Source: Sphingomonas sp. H160509
GTDB lineage: Bacteria > Pseudomonadota > Alphaproteobacteria > Sphingomonadales > Sphingomonadaceae
Direction of reading: 5' to 3'
NCBI RefSeq assembly: GCF_024124765.2
Contig: NZ_JAMXSR020000002.1
Location: 1,635,001-1,699,000, forward strand
Length of the DNA stretch: 64,000 nt
In this document: piece after piece, positions 1 to 8,682 of the stretch
How the letters are laid out: the number at the start of each line of letters is the position of its first letter
How positions within the stretch are numbered: position 1 is the first letter of the stretch
Notes under the pieces: generated by a model
Told to the model about the DNA's origin: nothing
The model's database searches: none
Seen by the model: the letters and a program-made list of their open reading frames with translations, nothing else
Position numbers and translations under genes: made by a program

Positions 1-497
1 GCGTGCTGGCGACCGATCAGCGGACTGACAATCTGGTCGGTGCGGACGGCAAGACGGAGGTCAAGACGTTCTCCAACGTGACGATCGAGGCTACGCCGAA
101 GATGGCCGAGCAGGTCGCGCTCGCGCAGACGCTCGGCTCGCTGTCGCTGTCGCTGCGGTCGATTGCCGACAACTCCGCCGAGCTCGAGGAAGCGATCGCG
201 TCCGGCGCGGTTAAGGTGCCCGACGGTACCGATCCGAAGGCGGAGAAGGCGATGTTGGTGCGTGTCGCCAGCCAGCCGAGTTCCGGCGCGGGTAGCTATC
301 AGACCGGCGCCGACGTCTCGCGGTACCAGCGCAGCACGGTGCCCGGCAAGGCATCCAGCGGCGAAGACGGTCGCCCTATGCCGATGATGAGTGCACCGCA
401 GTCCGGTGGCGGGGCACCGGTCGTGGTGCAGGGTCCGGCCGTACGGGTCGCCCGCGGCAATGCGGTGACCATGGTTCCGGTCGGGGGGAAGAATTAA
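1..497 (+). CDS. cpaB: Flp pilus assembly protein CpaB/RcpC, 3' part
   Basis: Periplasmic Tad/Flp pilus assembly protein of the CpaB/RcpC family, cut by the window edge; the reading frame (codons from base 3) is open to the first base, so the true start lies upstream. About 164 residues are visible. The stretch reading MAEQVALAQTLGSLSLSLRS matches the conserved C-terminal helix of RcpC-type SAF domains, and the tail after about residue 90 is low-complexity Ser/Gly/Pro. The stop is separated from the cpaC start by one base, which indicates one operon. The family is thought to sit in the periplasm with the CpaC secretin. Confidence is high because of the motif and the gene order. Confidence 0.85.
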   Translation, partial: VLATDQRTDNLVGADGKTEVKTFSNVTIEATPKMAEQVALAQTLGSLSLSLRSIADNSAELEEAIASGAVKVPDGTDPKAEKAMLVRVASQPSSGAGSYQTGADVSRYQRSTVPGKASSGEDGRPMPMMSAPQSGGGAPVVVQGPAVRVARGNAVTMVPVGGKN

Positions 498-498
498 G

Positions 499-2132
499 AT
501 GCGTATCGCCATGACGCGCCCGGTCGGACGGCAGATGGGTTGGCCGCTCGCGGTCGCCCTTGCCGCCGCCACCGCCGCACCATCCGTCCCCGCGCTCGCC
601 CAGCATGCCCAGCGGACTCAGGCTCGTACGCAGGCCGCCCCCTCGGGACTGCCCGTCGTGCAGGTCAATACCGGTCGCGGACGTCTCGTCACGCTGGCGC
701 GGCCGATGAGCGACCTGTTCGTCGCCGACGACACCATCGCCGACGTTCAGGTCCGCTCGCCGACGCAGCTCTACGTGTTCGGCAAGAAGACCGGCGAGAC
801 GACGATCTCGGCAACCGCGAAGGGCGGCGGCGTCGTCTACGCCTCGACCATCCGCGTCGGCAACAACCTCGATTCGGTACAGCAGATGCTCGGGCTCGCG
901 ATGCCCGAAGCACAGGTCGTCGCAACGCCGATGAACGGGTTGATCCTGCTCACGGGTACGGTCGCCGCACCCGAGGATGCCGCCGAAGCCGAGCGGCTGG
1001 TGCAGGCGTTCGTCGGTGATTCGACCAAGGTCCTGTCGCGACTGAAGACGGCGACGCCTCTGCAGGTGAATCTCCAAGTGCGCGTCGCCGAAGTCACGCG
1101 GAACTTCGTCAAGAATATCGGTGTGAACCTGACGAGCCGGAGTTCGGGTAACTTCCTCTTCAACATCGCCCAGGGTCGCCAGGGCACCATCACGACCGTG
1201 CCCGGCGTCATCAATGCTCCCAATGCACCCATCGACGCCAATGGCGCCTTCCCGGGCAACACGCTCTTCGGCTTTCCCGCCAAGGCCGCGATCGGCTCGA
1301 CCGTCGGCTTGGCGGGGCGCCTGCTCGGCATGGACCTGCTCGGCGCGATTGATCTCGGTGAAACGCTGGGTCAGGTAACGATGCTCGCCAACCCCAACCT
1401 GACCGCGCTGTCGGGCGAGACGGGCACGTTCCTCGCCGGCGGCGAGATACCGATCCCGCTGGCGCAGGCGCTCGGCACGATCTCGGTAGAGTACAAGCAA
1501 TACGGCATCAGCCTCGCCTACACGCCCACGGTCTTGTCGGACGGTCGGATCTCGCTTCGGGTACGCCCCGAAGTGTCGCAGCTCGATTACGCCAACGCGA
1601 TCACGCTCAGCGGCACGCGCGTGCCCGGCCTGACGACGCGTCGAACCGAGACGACGGTCGAACTCGGCTCGGGCCAGAGTATGATGATCAGCGGCCTGCT
1701 GTCGAACAACAACAACAACAGCTACGACAAGACGCCGGGGCTGGCGAACCTGCCGATCATCGGCGCGCTGTTCCGCTCGAACGCCTTCCAGCGCAACGAG
1801 ACGGAACTCGTGATCGTCATCACGCCGTATCTGGTGAAGCCGGTCAACAACGCCAGCGACATCGTGCTGCCGACCGACGGCGCGCGCGCGCCGACCGATA
1901 TCGACCGCGTGCTGTTGGGGACGCTGAGCGCCACCGGGGGCAGCAAGCGGCCGGTGCCGACGATCGCGCGACCGTCCTATGTTCCCCGGCGATCGGCGCC
2001 GCCGCCCCGGTCATGCCGATGCCGCGTAGCGACGTCCGCCGCAACGAGGACGATATCGCCGCGCGCCCTGCCAACGGGAATGGCGCCAAGACCAAGAAGG
2101 GCGCCGTGCCCGCGCCGGGTTTCTCGAATTGA
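499..2132 (+). CDS. cpaC: Tad pilus outer-membrane secretin CpaC (RcpA); one-base gap near 1984
   Basis: Outer-membrane secretin of the Tad pilus. An Ala-rich signal peptide (about residues 1-35) is followed by the pilus/BON region and then the secretin domain, with VPGLTTRRTETTVELGSGQS and LPIIGALFRS motifs and the C-terminal ITPYLVKPV strand (about residue 450). As read, the frame runs into cpaD and ends at 2265 with an Arg-rich tail. Adding one C to the CCCC run at 1984-1987 restores a tail ending PAPGFSN and a stop at 2130-2132, giving 544 residues. The gap is therefore most likely a sequence error. The start follows the cpaB stop by one base. Confidence 0.9.
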
Positions 2133-2179
2133 GCCGGCCCCTGCCCCGCCGCTCGCGACCACCGCATCAAGGATTTCCG

Positions 2180-2812
2180 ATGATCACCAAGTCGATCCTG
2201 TTAGCGTCCCTCGTCCCCGCGCTGTTGCTCGGCGGGTGCATGGGTACCGAGAATCGCGGTCTTGAATCGGTCCACCAACCGGTCGTCAGCCGCTCCGACT
2301 ACGCGCTCGATCTCGGCGTGTCGGGCGGTGCCCTGGCGCCGGGCGAACAGCAACGGCTTGCCGGCTGGATGAACGCGATGCGGCTCGGCTATGGCGACCG
2401 CGTAGCCATCGACGATCCCGCGGGCGAAGGCCCCGCCGCGCACGGCGACGTCGCCGCGGTGGTCGCGAGCTATGGCCTGTTGCTGAGCGACGACGCGCCG
2501 GTCACCCCGGCTTCGGTCACGCCGGGATCGATCCGGGTGGTCGTCAGCCGGATGCGCGCGCAGGTGCCGCACTGCCCGGACTGGTCGCGTAACGCGACCA
2601 ACGAGTTCGAATCCAACACGTCGTCCAACTTCGGCTGCGCGATCAACAGCAACCTCGCGGCGATGATCGCCAACCCGGCCGACCTGGTGCGCGGCAAGGA
2701 AGGGGCGGAGACCACCGATACCGCCGCCTCGTACAAGGCTATCGACACGTACCGTAAGAAAGCGCCGACCGGTGCCGGTTCGCTCGCCGCAGCTACGCCG
2801 GGAGGCAAGTGA
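2180..2812 (+). CDS. cpaD: CpaD-type pilus assembly lipoprotein
   Basis: CpaD family protein of the Tad pilus, a small lipoprotein thought to act as pilotin or partner of the CpaC secretin. The ATG at 2180 has AAGGA just upstream. The N-terminus is a lipoprotein signal with lipobox LLLGGC at about residue 18. The family signature is CPDWSRN followed by SNFGCAINSNLAAMIANPADLVRG (split here for length; about residues 140-180), which is typical of CpaD. The length of about 210 residues is normal. An in-frame upstream GTG at 2129 is ruled out because it would lie in the cpaC tail. The stop overlaps the cpaE ATG by one base. Confidence 0.85.
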   Translation: MITKSILLASLVPALLLGGCMGTENRGLESVHQPVVSRSDYALDLGVSGGALAPGEQQRLAGWMNAMRLGYGDRVAIDDPAGEGPAAHGDVAAVVASYGLLLSDDAPVTPASVTPGSIRVVVSRMRAQVPHCPDWSRNATNEFESNTSSNFGCAINSNLAAMIANPADLVRGKEGAETTDTAASYKAIDTYRKKAPTGAGSLAAATPGGK

Positions 2813-4102
2813 TGAACGCTCCGTGGAAGCCCGCTGGCACCGCCAGTCGCGATCCCTTCACCGCCTATGTCTGCGACGAGACGACCGCGGCGGCATTGCG
2901 CCCGATCGCGACCGAACTCGGCTGGTCGGTCGACAAGATCTACAAGGGCGGACTGCGCAACGCGATCCAGTCACTGTCGGTGTCCGCATCCCCCGCAGAT
3001 CCTGTTCGTCGACCTCGCGGAGTCAGGCGATCCGCTGAACGACATCCACGCTCTCGCCGAAGTCTGCGAACCCGGCACGGTCGTGATCGCCGCTGGCCAA
3101 GTTAACGACGTCCGCCTGTACCGTGACCTCGTCGCGAGCGGCATTCAGGATTACCTCCTGAAACCGCTCCATCCCGACATGCTGCGCGAGGCGTTCGTCC
3201 ATGCGCAGGTGATGCTCAATGCACCGAAGCCCGTCGATCTGTCGCCGGAGCGTCCGCATTGCTCGGTCGGCGTGATCGGCACGCGCGGTGGCGTCGGCGC
3301 ATCGACGATCGCGACCTCGATCGCGTGGCTGCTCGCCGACAAGGAAAAGCGATCGACCGCACTGCTCGACCTCGACGTGCATTTCGGCACGGGCGCGCTC
3401 AGCCTCGATCTCGAGCCCGGACGCGGCCTCACCGATGCAATCGAGAACCCAAGCCGCATCGATGGGCTGTTCATCGAACGCGCTATGGTCAAGGCGACAG
3501 AGAACCTGTCGGTGCTCAGCGCGGAAGCCCCGATCAGCTCGCCGGTGGTCACCGATGGCTCCGCCTTCTACCAGTTGCAGGAGGAAATGCGCGCTGCGTT
3601 CGAATGCACCGTCGTCGACCTGCCGCGGGCGATGATGATCCAGCACCCGCATCTGATCAGCGACGTGAAGCTCGCGGTGATCGTCACCGACCTGACGCTG
3701 GCGGCCGCGCGCGATACGATCCGTATCCTGTCGTGGTTGAAGACGAATGCGCCGCAGATCGAGCTGTTCGTGGTCGCCAACCGAGTGCACACCGGCGGTC
3801 AGCTCGAGATAAGCCGCAAGGATTTCGAGGGCTCGATCGAACGCAAGATCGATTACCTCGTATCGTTCGACCAGAAGCTCGCGGCGCAGTCGGCCAAGCT
3901 CGGCAAGCCGATCGTCGAGGTCGGCAAGACCAGCAAGACCATCGCGCCGATCGTCGCACTCGCCAGCGCGCTCGCCGCCGCGGTCGCGGACTGCGGCATC
4001 GACGGTGCCAAGGCGTCCAGGGGCCGGTCGCTGATGGGCAAGTTCGGCGAACTCCGCGGGCTGATGACCAAGCGCACGCTGAAGCCGGCAAAAGCGAAAT
4101 GA
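2812..4102 (+). CDS. cpaE: Tad pilus localisation ATPase CpaE/TadZ; one extra C at 2990-2994
   Basis: MinD/ParA-like ATPase that positions the Tad pilus machine. An N-terminal receiver-like domain (about residues 15-130, with ILFVDLAESGD and DYLLKPLHPDML) is followed by the ATPase domain with a deviant Walker A (TRGGVGASTIAT, about residue 155) and a Walker-B-like LLDLDVHFG. As read, the first 60 residues are out of frame with the rest; shortening CCCCC at 2990-2994 by one joins them into 429 residues. The ATG at 2812 overlaps the cpaD stop. The usual next gene, cpaF, is missing: only 37 bp separate this stop from tadB. Confidence 0.88.
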
Positions 4103-4139
4103 TCGCGCATGGTCGCACCCGCATGACGAGCGTCGCGCG

Positions 4140-5115
4140 ATGACCGGCATGGCGCCGCTCCTGCTCGTGATGGTCGGCGCGAGCATCGTGCTGGGGATGA
4201 TCGTGTTCGCATTCGCCGGGCCCCTCTCCGGGCCGGGCGAAATCGCGGCGACTGGTGGCGTTGCGCGAGCGGCACGGCGACGAGATCACCGTGGCGGACG
4301 CACACATGCGGCGCATATCGCATGCGCGCGATACCAGGATGGATCTGGCGTTCGGTCGTATCCTGCCCAATCCGGTGCAGCTCGCGAAGCGGCTCGCGAT
4401 GACGGGCAAGGACTGGACGGTCGGCCAATACGGCATGGCGACTGCCGGGATAGCATTGGTCGTCGCGGCGCTCATGCTGTTCAAGGGCATGCCGATCCTG
4501 CTCGCGTTGCTGTTCGGCCTGTTCGTCGGCATCGGCCTGCCACATCTGGTCGTCGGCAAGACGATCAACCGCCGCGTCGGCAAGTTTACCGCGAAGTTTC
4601 CCGACGCGATCGAGCTTCTCGTCCGCGGTCTGCGCTCCGGCCTGCCGATCAGCGAGACGATCGGCGTCGTCGGCCACGAGCTCGACGGCCCGGTCGGCGA
4701 GGAATTCCGCTCGGTCAGCGACAAGATGAAGATCGGGCGGACGATGGACGCCGCGCTCCAGGAGACCGCGGACCGGCTCGGCACGCCCGAATTCCAGTTC
4801 TTCGTCATCACCATCGCGATCCAGCGCGAGACCGGCGGCAACCTTGCCGAGACCCTGGCCAATCTCGCCAACGTGCTGCGCATGCGCGGCCAGATGAAGC
4901 TGAAGATCAAGGCGATGTCGTCGGAATCGAAGGCGTCCGCGTACATCATCGGCGCGCTGCCGTTCATCGTGTTCGCGCTGATCTGGTTCATCAACGGGAC
5001 CTACATGCAGCGGTTCTTCGTCGACGAACGGCTGATGGCGATCGGCATGGGCGGCATGATGTGGATGGCGATCGGCGCCTTCATCATGGCCAAGATGATC
5101 AACTTCGAGATCTGA
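4140..5115 (+). CDS. tadB: Tad pilus inner-membrane platform protein TadB; one extra C at 4221-4224
   Basis: Inner-membrane platform protein of the Tad pilus with a type II secretion F (T2SSF) domain. An N-terminal membrane segment (about residues 6-26) is followed by a cytoplasmic basic region, two membrane segments, the T2SSF domain (KFPDAIELLVRGLRSGLPIS to IQRETGGNLAETLANLA) and C-terminal membrane segments. As read, the first 28 residues are out of frame; removing one C from 4221-4224 gives FAGPSPGRAKSRRLVALRER and a 324-residue protein. tadC begins 10 bp after the stop. In other alphaproteobacteria the CpaF ATPase gene precedes tadB; here it does not. Confidence 0.88.
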
Positions 5116-5125
5116 GGGACTGACG

Positions 5126-6118
5126 ATGGGCGAGACCGCCGGACCTACCCTGCTCGGGGTCGACGTACTCTGGGTCGCGACGATCCTGTCGGGGGTCGCC
5201 GCGTTCGCCGTGATGATCGCGATCTATGCGGTGACGACGGTTCACGATCCGATGGCTAAGCGCGTCAAGGCGCTGAACGACCGGCGCGAACAGTTGAAGG
5301 CCGGCATCACCGCCTCGACCAAGCGCCGTGCGAAACTGGTCACGCGCAACGACACCGCGGACCGGATGCGCGGCATCCTGTCGTCGATGAAAGTGCTGCA
5401 GGACAGCCAGGTCAAGGCGGTCCAGGTCAAGCTGATGCAGGCCGGTATCCGTTCGAAGGAATGGGCGCCGGCGGTGATCTTCGGACGGCTTGTGCTGCCG
5501 ATCGTGATCGGCGGGGCGATGCTCTACTGGGTCTATGGCACCGACGGTTTCGCGACCTGGGGTCCGCTCAAGAAATACGGGCTCGTCGCGATGAGCTTCA
5601 TCCTGAGCTACAAGGCGCCGGACCTGTATCTCGACAACAAGATCAAGAAGCGCTCGGATGCGATCCGCAAAGGCCTTCCCGACGCGCTCGACCTGCTCGT
5701 GATCTGCGCCGAAGCGGGCCTGACCGTCGATGCCGCGTTTCACCGCGTCGCGCGCGAACTCGGCCGCGCCTATCCCGAACTGGGCGAGGAATTCACCCTC
5801 ACCGCGATCGAACTGGGCTTCCTGACCGACCGCCGCAGCGCGTTCGAGAACTTCGCGTTGCGCGTGAAGCTCGACGCGGTGAAGGGCGTCGTCACGACGA
5901 TGATTCAGACCGAGAAATACGGCACGCCGCTCGCCTCCGCGCTTCGCGTCCTGTCGGGCGAGTTCCGCAACGAACGCATGATGCGTGCCGAGGAGAAAGC
6001 GGCACGTCTGCCCGCGATCATGACCGTGCCGCTGATCCTGTTCATCCTGCCGGTGCTGTTCGTCGTCATCCTCGGGCCAGCCGCCTGCTCGATCTCCGAC
6101 GCGCTGCTGAAGGGGTAA
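5126..6118 (+). CDS. tadC: Tad pilus inner-membrane platform protein TadC
   Basis: Second T2SSF-domain platform protein, expected to pair with TadB in the inner membrane. The frame is intact at 330 residues. An N-terminal membrane segment (about residues 12-32) is followed by a basic loop, a membrane segment near residue 115, the T2SSF domain (KGLPDALDLLVICAEAGLTVDAAF onward, read in two parts, about residues 180-290) and a C-terminal hydrophobic segment (PLILFILPVLFVVILGPA). Its start lies 10 bp after tadB with GAGGGACTGACG upstream. It is the last recognisable Tad gene in the run. Confidence 0.9.
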   Translation: MGETAGPTLLGVDVLWVATILSGVAAFAVMIAIYAVTTVHDPMAKRVKALNDRREQLKAGITASTKRRAKLVTRNDTADRMRGILSSMKVLQDSQVKAVQVKLMQAGIRSKEWAPAVIFGRLVLPIVIGGAMLYWVYGTDGFATWGPLKKYGLVAMSFILSYKAPDLYLDNKIKKRSDAIRKGLPDALDLLVICAEAGLTVDAAFHRVARELGRAYPELGEEFTLTAIELGFLTDRRSAFENFALRVKLDAVKGVVTTMIQTEKYGTPLASALRVLSGEFRNERMMRAEEKAARLPAIMTVPLILFILPVLFVVILGPAACSISDALLKG

Positions 6119-6170
6119 GCAACCGCAACGCCAACGGATCGTTGAGCCCCCGTAACAGGAGGGTTTTTCG

Positions 6171-6563
6171 ATGCCGTTGTTTTCCACGCCTACGCAATTC
6201 GCCGCGCTCGCACTTATCTTCGTCGCCGGCTGGCTGTTCGGATTGGCGAGCCATCCCGGCGGCAAGAAGTGGAAGGCGCGCTATCACGCCGAGCGTGACG
6301 CGCACGCGGTCGCCAAGAAGGACGCCGACATCCGCGCCGCCGCCGCCGAAAAGCGTGCGGTCGAGGCCGAGCACGAGAATGCGCGCCTCGTAAAGGCCAC
6401 GCCGGTGGCGCCAGTCGCCCCCGTGACGACGACGCGTGCGCCGGTAGAGGATCGCTCGATCTTCGTGTCGCCTGACACGCGTCCCATAGCCGCGTCGTCT
6501 GCCCGCCCGGCCTACAATAATGATGGCACCAAGCGCGGCTGGTTCGACTTCGACCGTCGCTAG
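6171..6563 (+). CDS. Small membrane-anchored coiled-coil protein, unknown function
   Basis: I do not recognise a named family. The 130-residue product has one N-terminal membrane segment (FAALALIFVAGWLFGLAS, about residues 9-26), then a charged, Ala-rich helical stretch (about residues 30-75) likely to form a coiled coil, and a Pro/Ala/Thr-rich tail ending GWFDFDRR. A strong ribosome binding site (AGGAGGG) sits about 8 bases before the ATG. It lies 52 bp after tadC and is followed at once by a hairpin terminator, so it may end the pilus transcript. Its codon use matches its neighbours, which supports a real gene. Confidence 0.7.
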   Translation: MPLFSTPTQFAALALIFVAGWLFGLASHPGGKKWKARYHAERDAHAVAKKDADIRAAAAEKRAVEAEHENARLVKATPVAPVAPVTTTRAPVEDRSIFVSPDTRPIAASSARPAYNNDGTKRGWFDFDRR

Positions 6564-6568
6564 GAGCT

Positions 6569-6603
6569 AAAGGCGGTCCGCTCGCTGCCGAGCGGGCCGC
6601 CTT
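6569..6603 (+). terminator. Hairpin terminator after the pilus operon
   Basis: A G+C-rich inverted repeat (AAGGCGGTCCGCTCG ... CGAGCGGGCCGCCTT) starts a few bases after the stop at 6563. The T tract is weak, so it may work in both directions for the two converging gene ends. Confidence 0.6.
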
Positions 6604-6611
6604 ATCGACGC

Positions 6612-6884
6612 CTATTGGTAATGTGCGACATTCTCAAACTCGGTGTTCGTCTTCGCCATCTTAACCAGCTTTCTAGCGTAGGACCGCACGTGCCGGTCGA
6701 AGCGCGTATCGTTGTAGACGCCGCGCCAGATATACTCGTCGCGGTCCAACAGCGCAGCAAGCGCGGCGGCAAACGCGGCTTGGCTGTCCGCTACGCCCCT
6801 CCGGCTCATCAGCGCACAGACCATTTCCTCGGCTGATGCCTTGTCGCAGTCATCCTGCAATTCACGGCCGCCACGCTCGGCCAC
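6612..6884 (-). CDS. Hypothetical protein, start uncertain
   Basis: No family recognised. From the first standard start codon (GTG at 6882-6884) the product has 90 residues, rich in Ala, Arg and Glu, with a helical core (SQAAFAAALAALLDRDEYIW) and a basic C-terminus. The same frame stays open upstream to about 7016, overlapping the 3' end of the pnuC-like gene in another frame, and the extra part reads like ordinary protein (LYWLARETEIGRW, DAVRKWLDARGIAARSEQ). It has no ATG, GTG or TTG there. Either the true start is non-standard, or a length error in this stretch hides it. Confidence 0.5.
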   Translation of the reverse strand: MAERGGRELQDDCDKASAEEMVCALMSRRGVADSQAAFAAALAALLDRDEYIWRGVYNDTRFDRHVRSYARKLVKMAKTNTEFENVAHYQ

Positions 6885-6991
6885 AACCTGTTCGGAGCGT
6901 GCGGCAATCCCCCGTGCGTCCAGCCATTTGCGGACCGCATCGCCGTCCCAGTCCTTTTTTGTCCGCCAACGCCCGATCTCCGTTTCGCGCG

Positions 6992-7549
6992 CTAGCCAAT
7001 AGAGCGTGCCCGCCAGCGCCGATATCCGATCACGGCCAGCACGACCATCGCCGCGTACAGGCCAGCCGTGAGCATGAGCCCCTTATACGCGAACATCCCG
7101 ACATACAGGACGTCCACGGCGATCCACAGCAGCCAGTTCGCCGCATGACGTCGCGCGACCCAATATTGCGCGACCAGACTGAAACTGCTGAGCGTTGCGT
7201 CGGCCCAGGGCAATGCCGCGTCGGTGTAACGGCTCATGAACCAGCCGATCACGAACGCCCCGACCGCTCCCGCGCCGAGACCCGCAACCGCACGCGATGG
7301 CCGCAACGGCTCGACGACGACATCGCCGCTATCGTTCGTGCCGCGCGCCCAAGCCTGCCAGCCATAGACGATGGCGATCGCGAACAGCGCCTGGAGCACC
7401 ATGTCCGCGTACAACCGCACGTCGAGGAACAGCTTGAAGTAGAGCGCACAGGCGATGAAATTGATTGGCCAGCACAGCATGTTGCGCTTCGCGGTCAGCC
7501 ATATCCCGGCGAAACTGACGACGACCGCAACGATCTCCAGCGGCGTCAT
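6992..7549 (-). CDS. pnuT: PnuC-family transporter, probably thiamine-specific (PnuT)
   Basis: Inner-membrane vitamin transporter of the PnuC family, about 185 residues with several membrane helices. The family signatures are visible: an N-terminal helix, WPINFIACALYFKLF, DMVLQALFAIAIVYGWQAW and NWLLWIAVDVLYVGMFAYKGL. PnuC proteins carry nicotinamide riboside, but members under TPP riboswitches (PnuT) carry thiamine. This gene is the third in an operon headed by a TPP riboswitch, so thiamine is the likely substrate. I chose the ATG at 7549 rather than the upstream in-frame start, because it overlaps the kinase stop by 4 bp (ATGA) and begins MTPLEIV. Confidence 0.8.
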   Translation of the reverse strand: MTPLEIVAVVVSFAGIWLTAKRNMLCWPINFIACALYFKLFLDVRLYADMVLQALFAIAIVYGWQAWARGTNDSGDVVVEPLRPSRAVAGLGAGAVGAFVIGWFMSRYTDAALPWADATLSSFSLVAQYWVARRHAANWLLWIAVDVLYVGMFAYKGLMLTAGLYAAMVVLAVIGYRRWRARSIG

Positions 7550-8648
7550 GACGGCGCGATCCAGCGTAGAAAGTCCTGGCCCGGACGCGAGAAGAACCAC
7601 GCCGCATGGTCGATCAGATAATCATCCCAAGCCATGGCGGTGGACGCGGTGTCCGCCACGACAGCGGTGAAGTAATCGGCCTCCGACAGCGCGAATTCGA
7701 CATGGACCAACGGCAACAAGGACACGATCGCGGCGATCTCCTCATGGCTCAGTGGTAGGACTTCGGCATAGCCCCCCAACAGCGCTAGCGCCGTCTCGGG
7801 ATCGGCGATCGCATCGTCCGCCCCCCTTCCCCAGATCCAGCCAGCGCACCGCCGTCCGCTCGATCGCCGTCGCGATGTCGTGAACGGCATTGGTGCGATC
7901 CGCCAACCCGAAGTCGAACACGGTCCGCACCGCGCCCCTCTCGCGTCCAGAGAAGATTGGAAGGATGCCAGTCGTTGTGCGTCCACAACAACGGCTGTTT
8001 CGCGAGAAGCGACGACAGGTCGCTATCGGCCTGCTCGAACAATCGCGCGAGTTGCGCCTGCCACGGCCGGTCCGCGAGGAACGCGGCCAGCGCAGGGCGG
8101 GAGGCGACATACGCGCGCGTAGCGATCAGCGGATCGGCGGCAGGGAGTATCGTGAAACTCGAAACCAAAGGTTGTCGGCGTCGCGCTGGCGCATCGAACC
8201 CGCGCGCCGCGACGTGCAGCTCCGCCAGCGCCACGCCGGCGGCATGGGCATGGTCGAGCGACAGGAACGGCGTCCACGACAGCCGGTCGCGATACAAATC
8301 CTCCCCCGGCGCCTGGCGGTGCAGTTCGTACGACCACGGACCGATCGCGACGCCGCGCGCCCCTTGTGCGGTCGCCATCACTTCGGGCACCGACACGCCC
8401 GCACCGGCGAGATGCACGATGAATGCGTGTTCCTCGGCAAGCCCTTCGACCGTGCGGACTCGGTGATGGTGGCGCTTCAACAGGAACGCGCCGTTGGTCG
8501 TATGCACCAGGGTCGCGGCGGAGAAGGGTCGCGGGGAATGCCAGTGTAGCCCGGTCATCCGCCCCGCCGCCGGAAAATGCGCCAGCACCGCCTCGGCCTC
8601 GTCCGCAGCTATGGCGGGCCAGGTCGGCGCCTCCATCGCAGTTCCCAT
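7546..8648 (-). CDS. Aminoglycoside-phosphotransferase-like kinase, probable thiamine kinase; two extra bases
   Basis: Cytoplasmic small-molecule kinase of the APH/choline kinase fold, about 366 residues. The Brenner-type motif HNDWHPSNLLW holds the catalytic Asp and metal-binding Asn, and FDFGLADR corresponds to the DFG-like Asp. Two runs must each lose one base to join the frames: CCCC at 7935-7938 and CCCCCC at 7821-7826. The gene lies between a TonB-dependent receptor and a PnuT-type permease under a TPP riboswitch, so phosphorylation of imported thiamine is the likely job; this is inference from context. A GTG at 8681, one base after the receptor stop, is an alternative start. Confidence 0.75.
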
Positions 8649-8682
8649 GCCGTGGACGAGGTGCTTCAGCTGCGACGCCACC

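Noticed and set aside
376..1500. 374-residue minus-strand open frame opposite cpaC
   Set aside because: Rich in Arg, Gly and His with no motif, fully inside the secretin gene. It is a shadow frame.
1978..2265. Alternative CpaC C-terminus ending at 2265
   Set aside because: Arg/Pro-rich, overlaps cpaD; a one-base change at 1984-1987 gives a sensible end at 2132 with a clean gap to cpaD.
6992..7549. PnuC as a nicotinamide riboside transporter
   Set aside because: The TPP riboswitch and the neighbouring kinase and receptor fit a thiamine role (PnuT) better.
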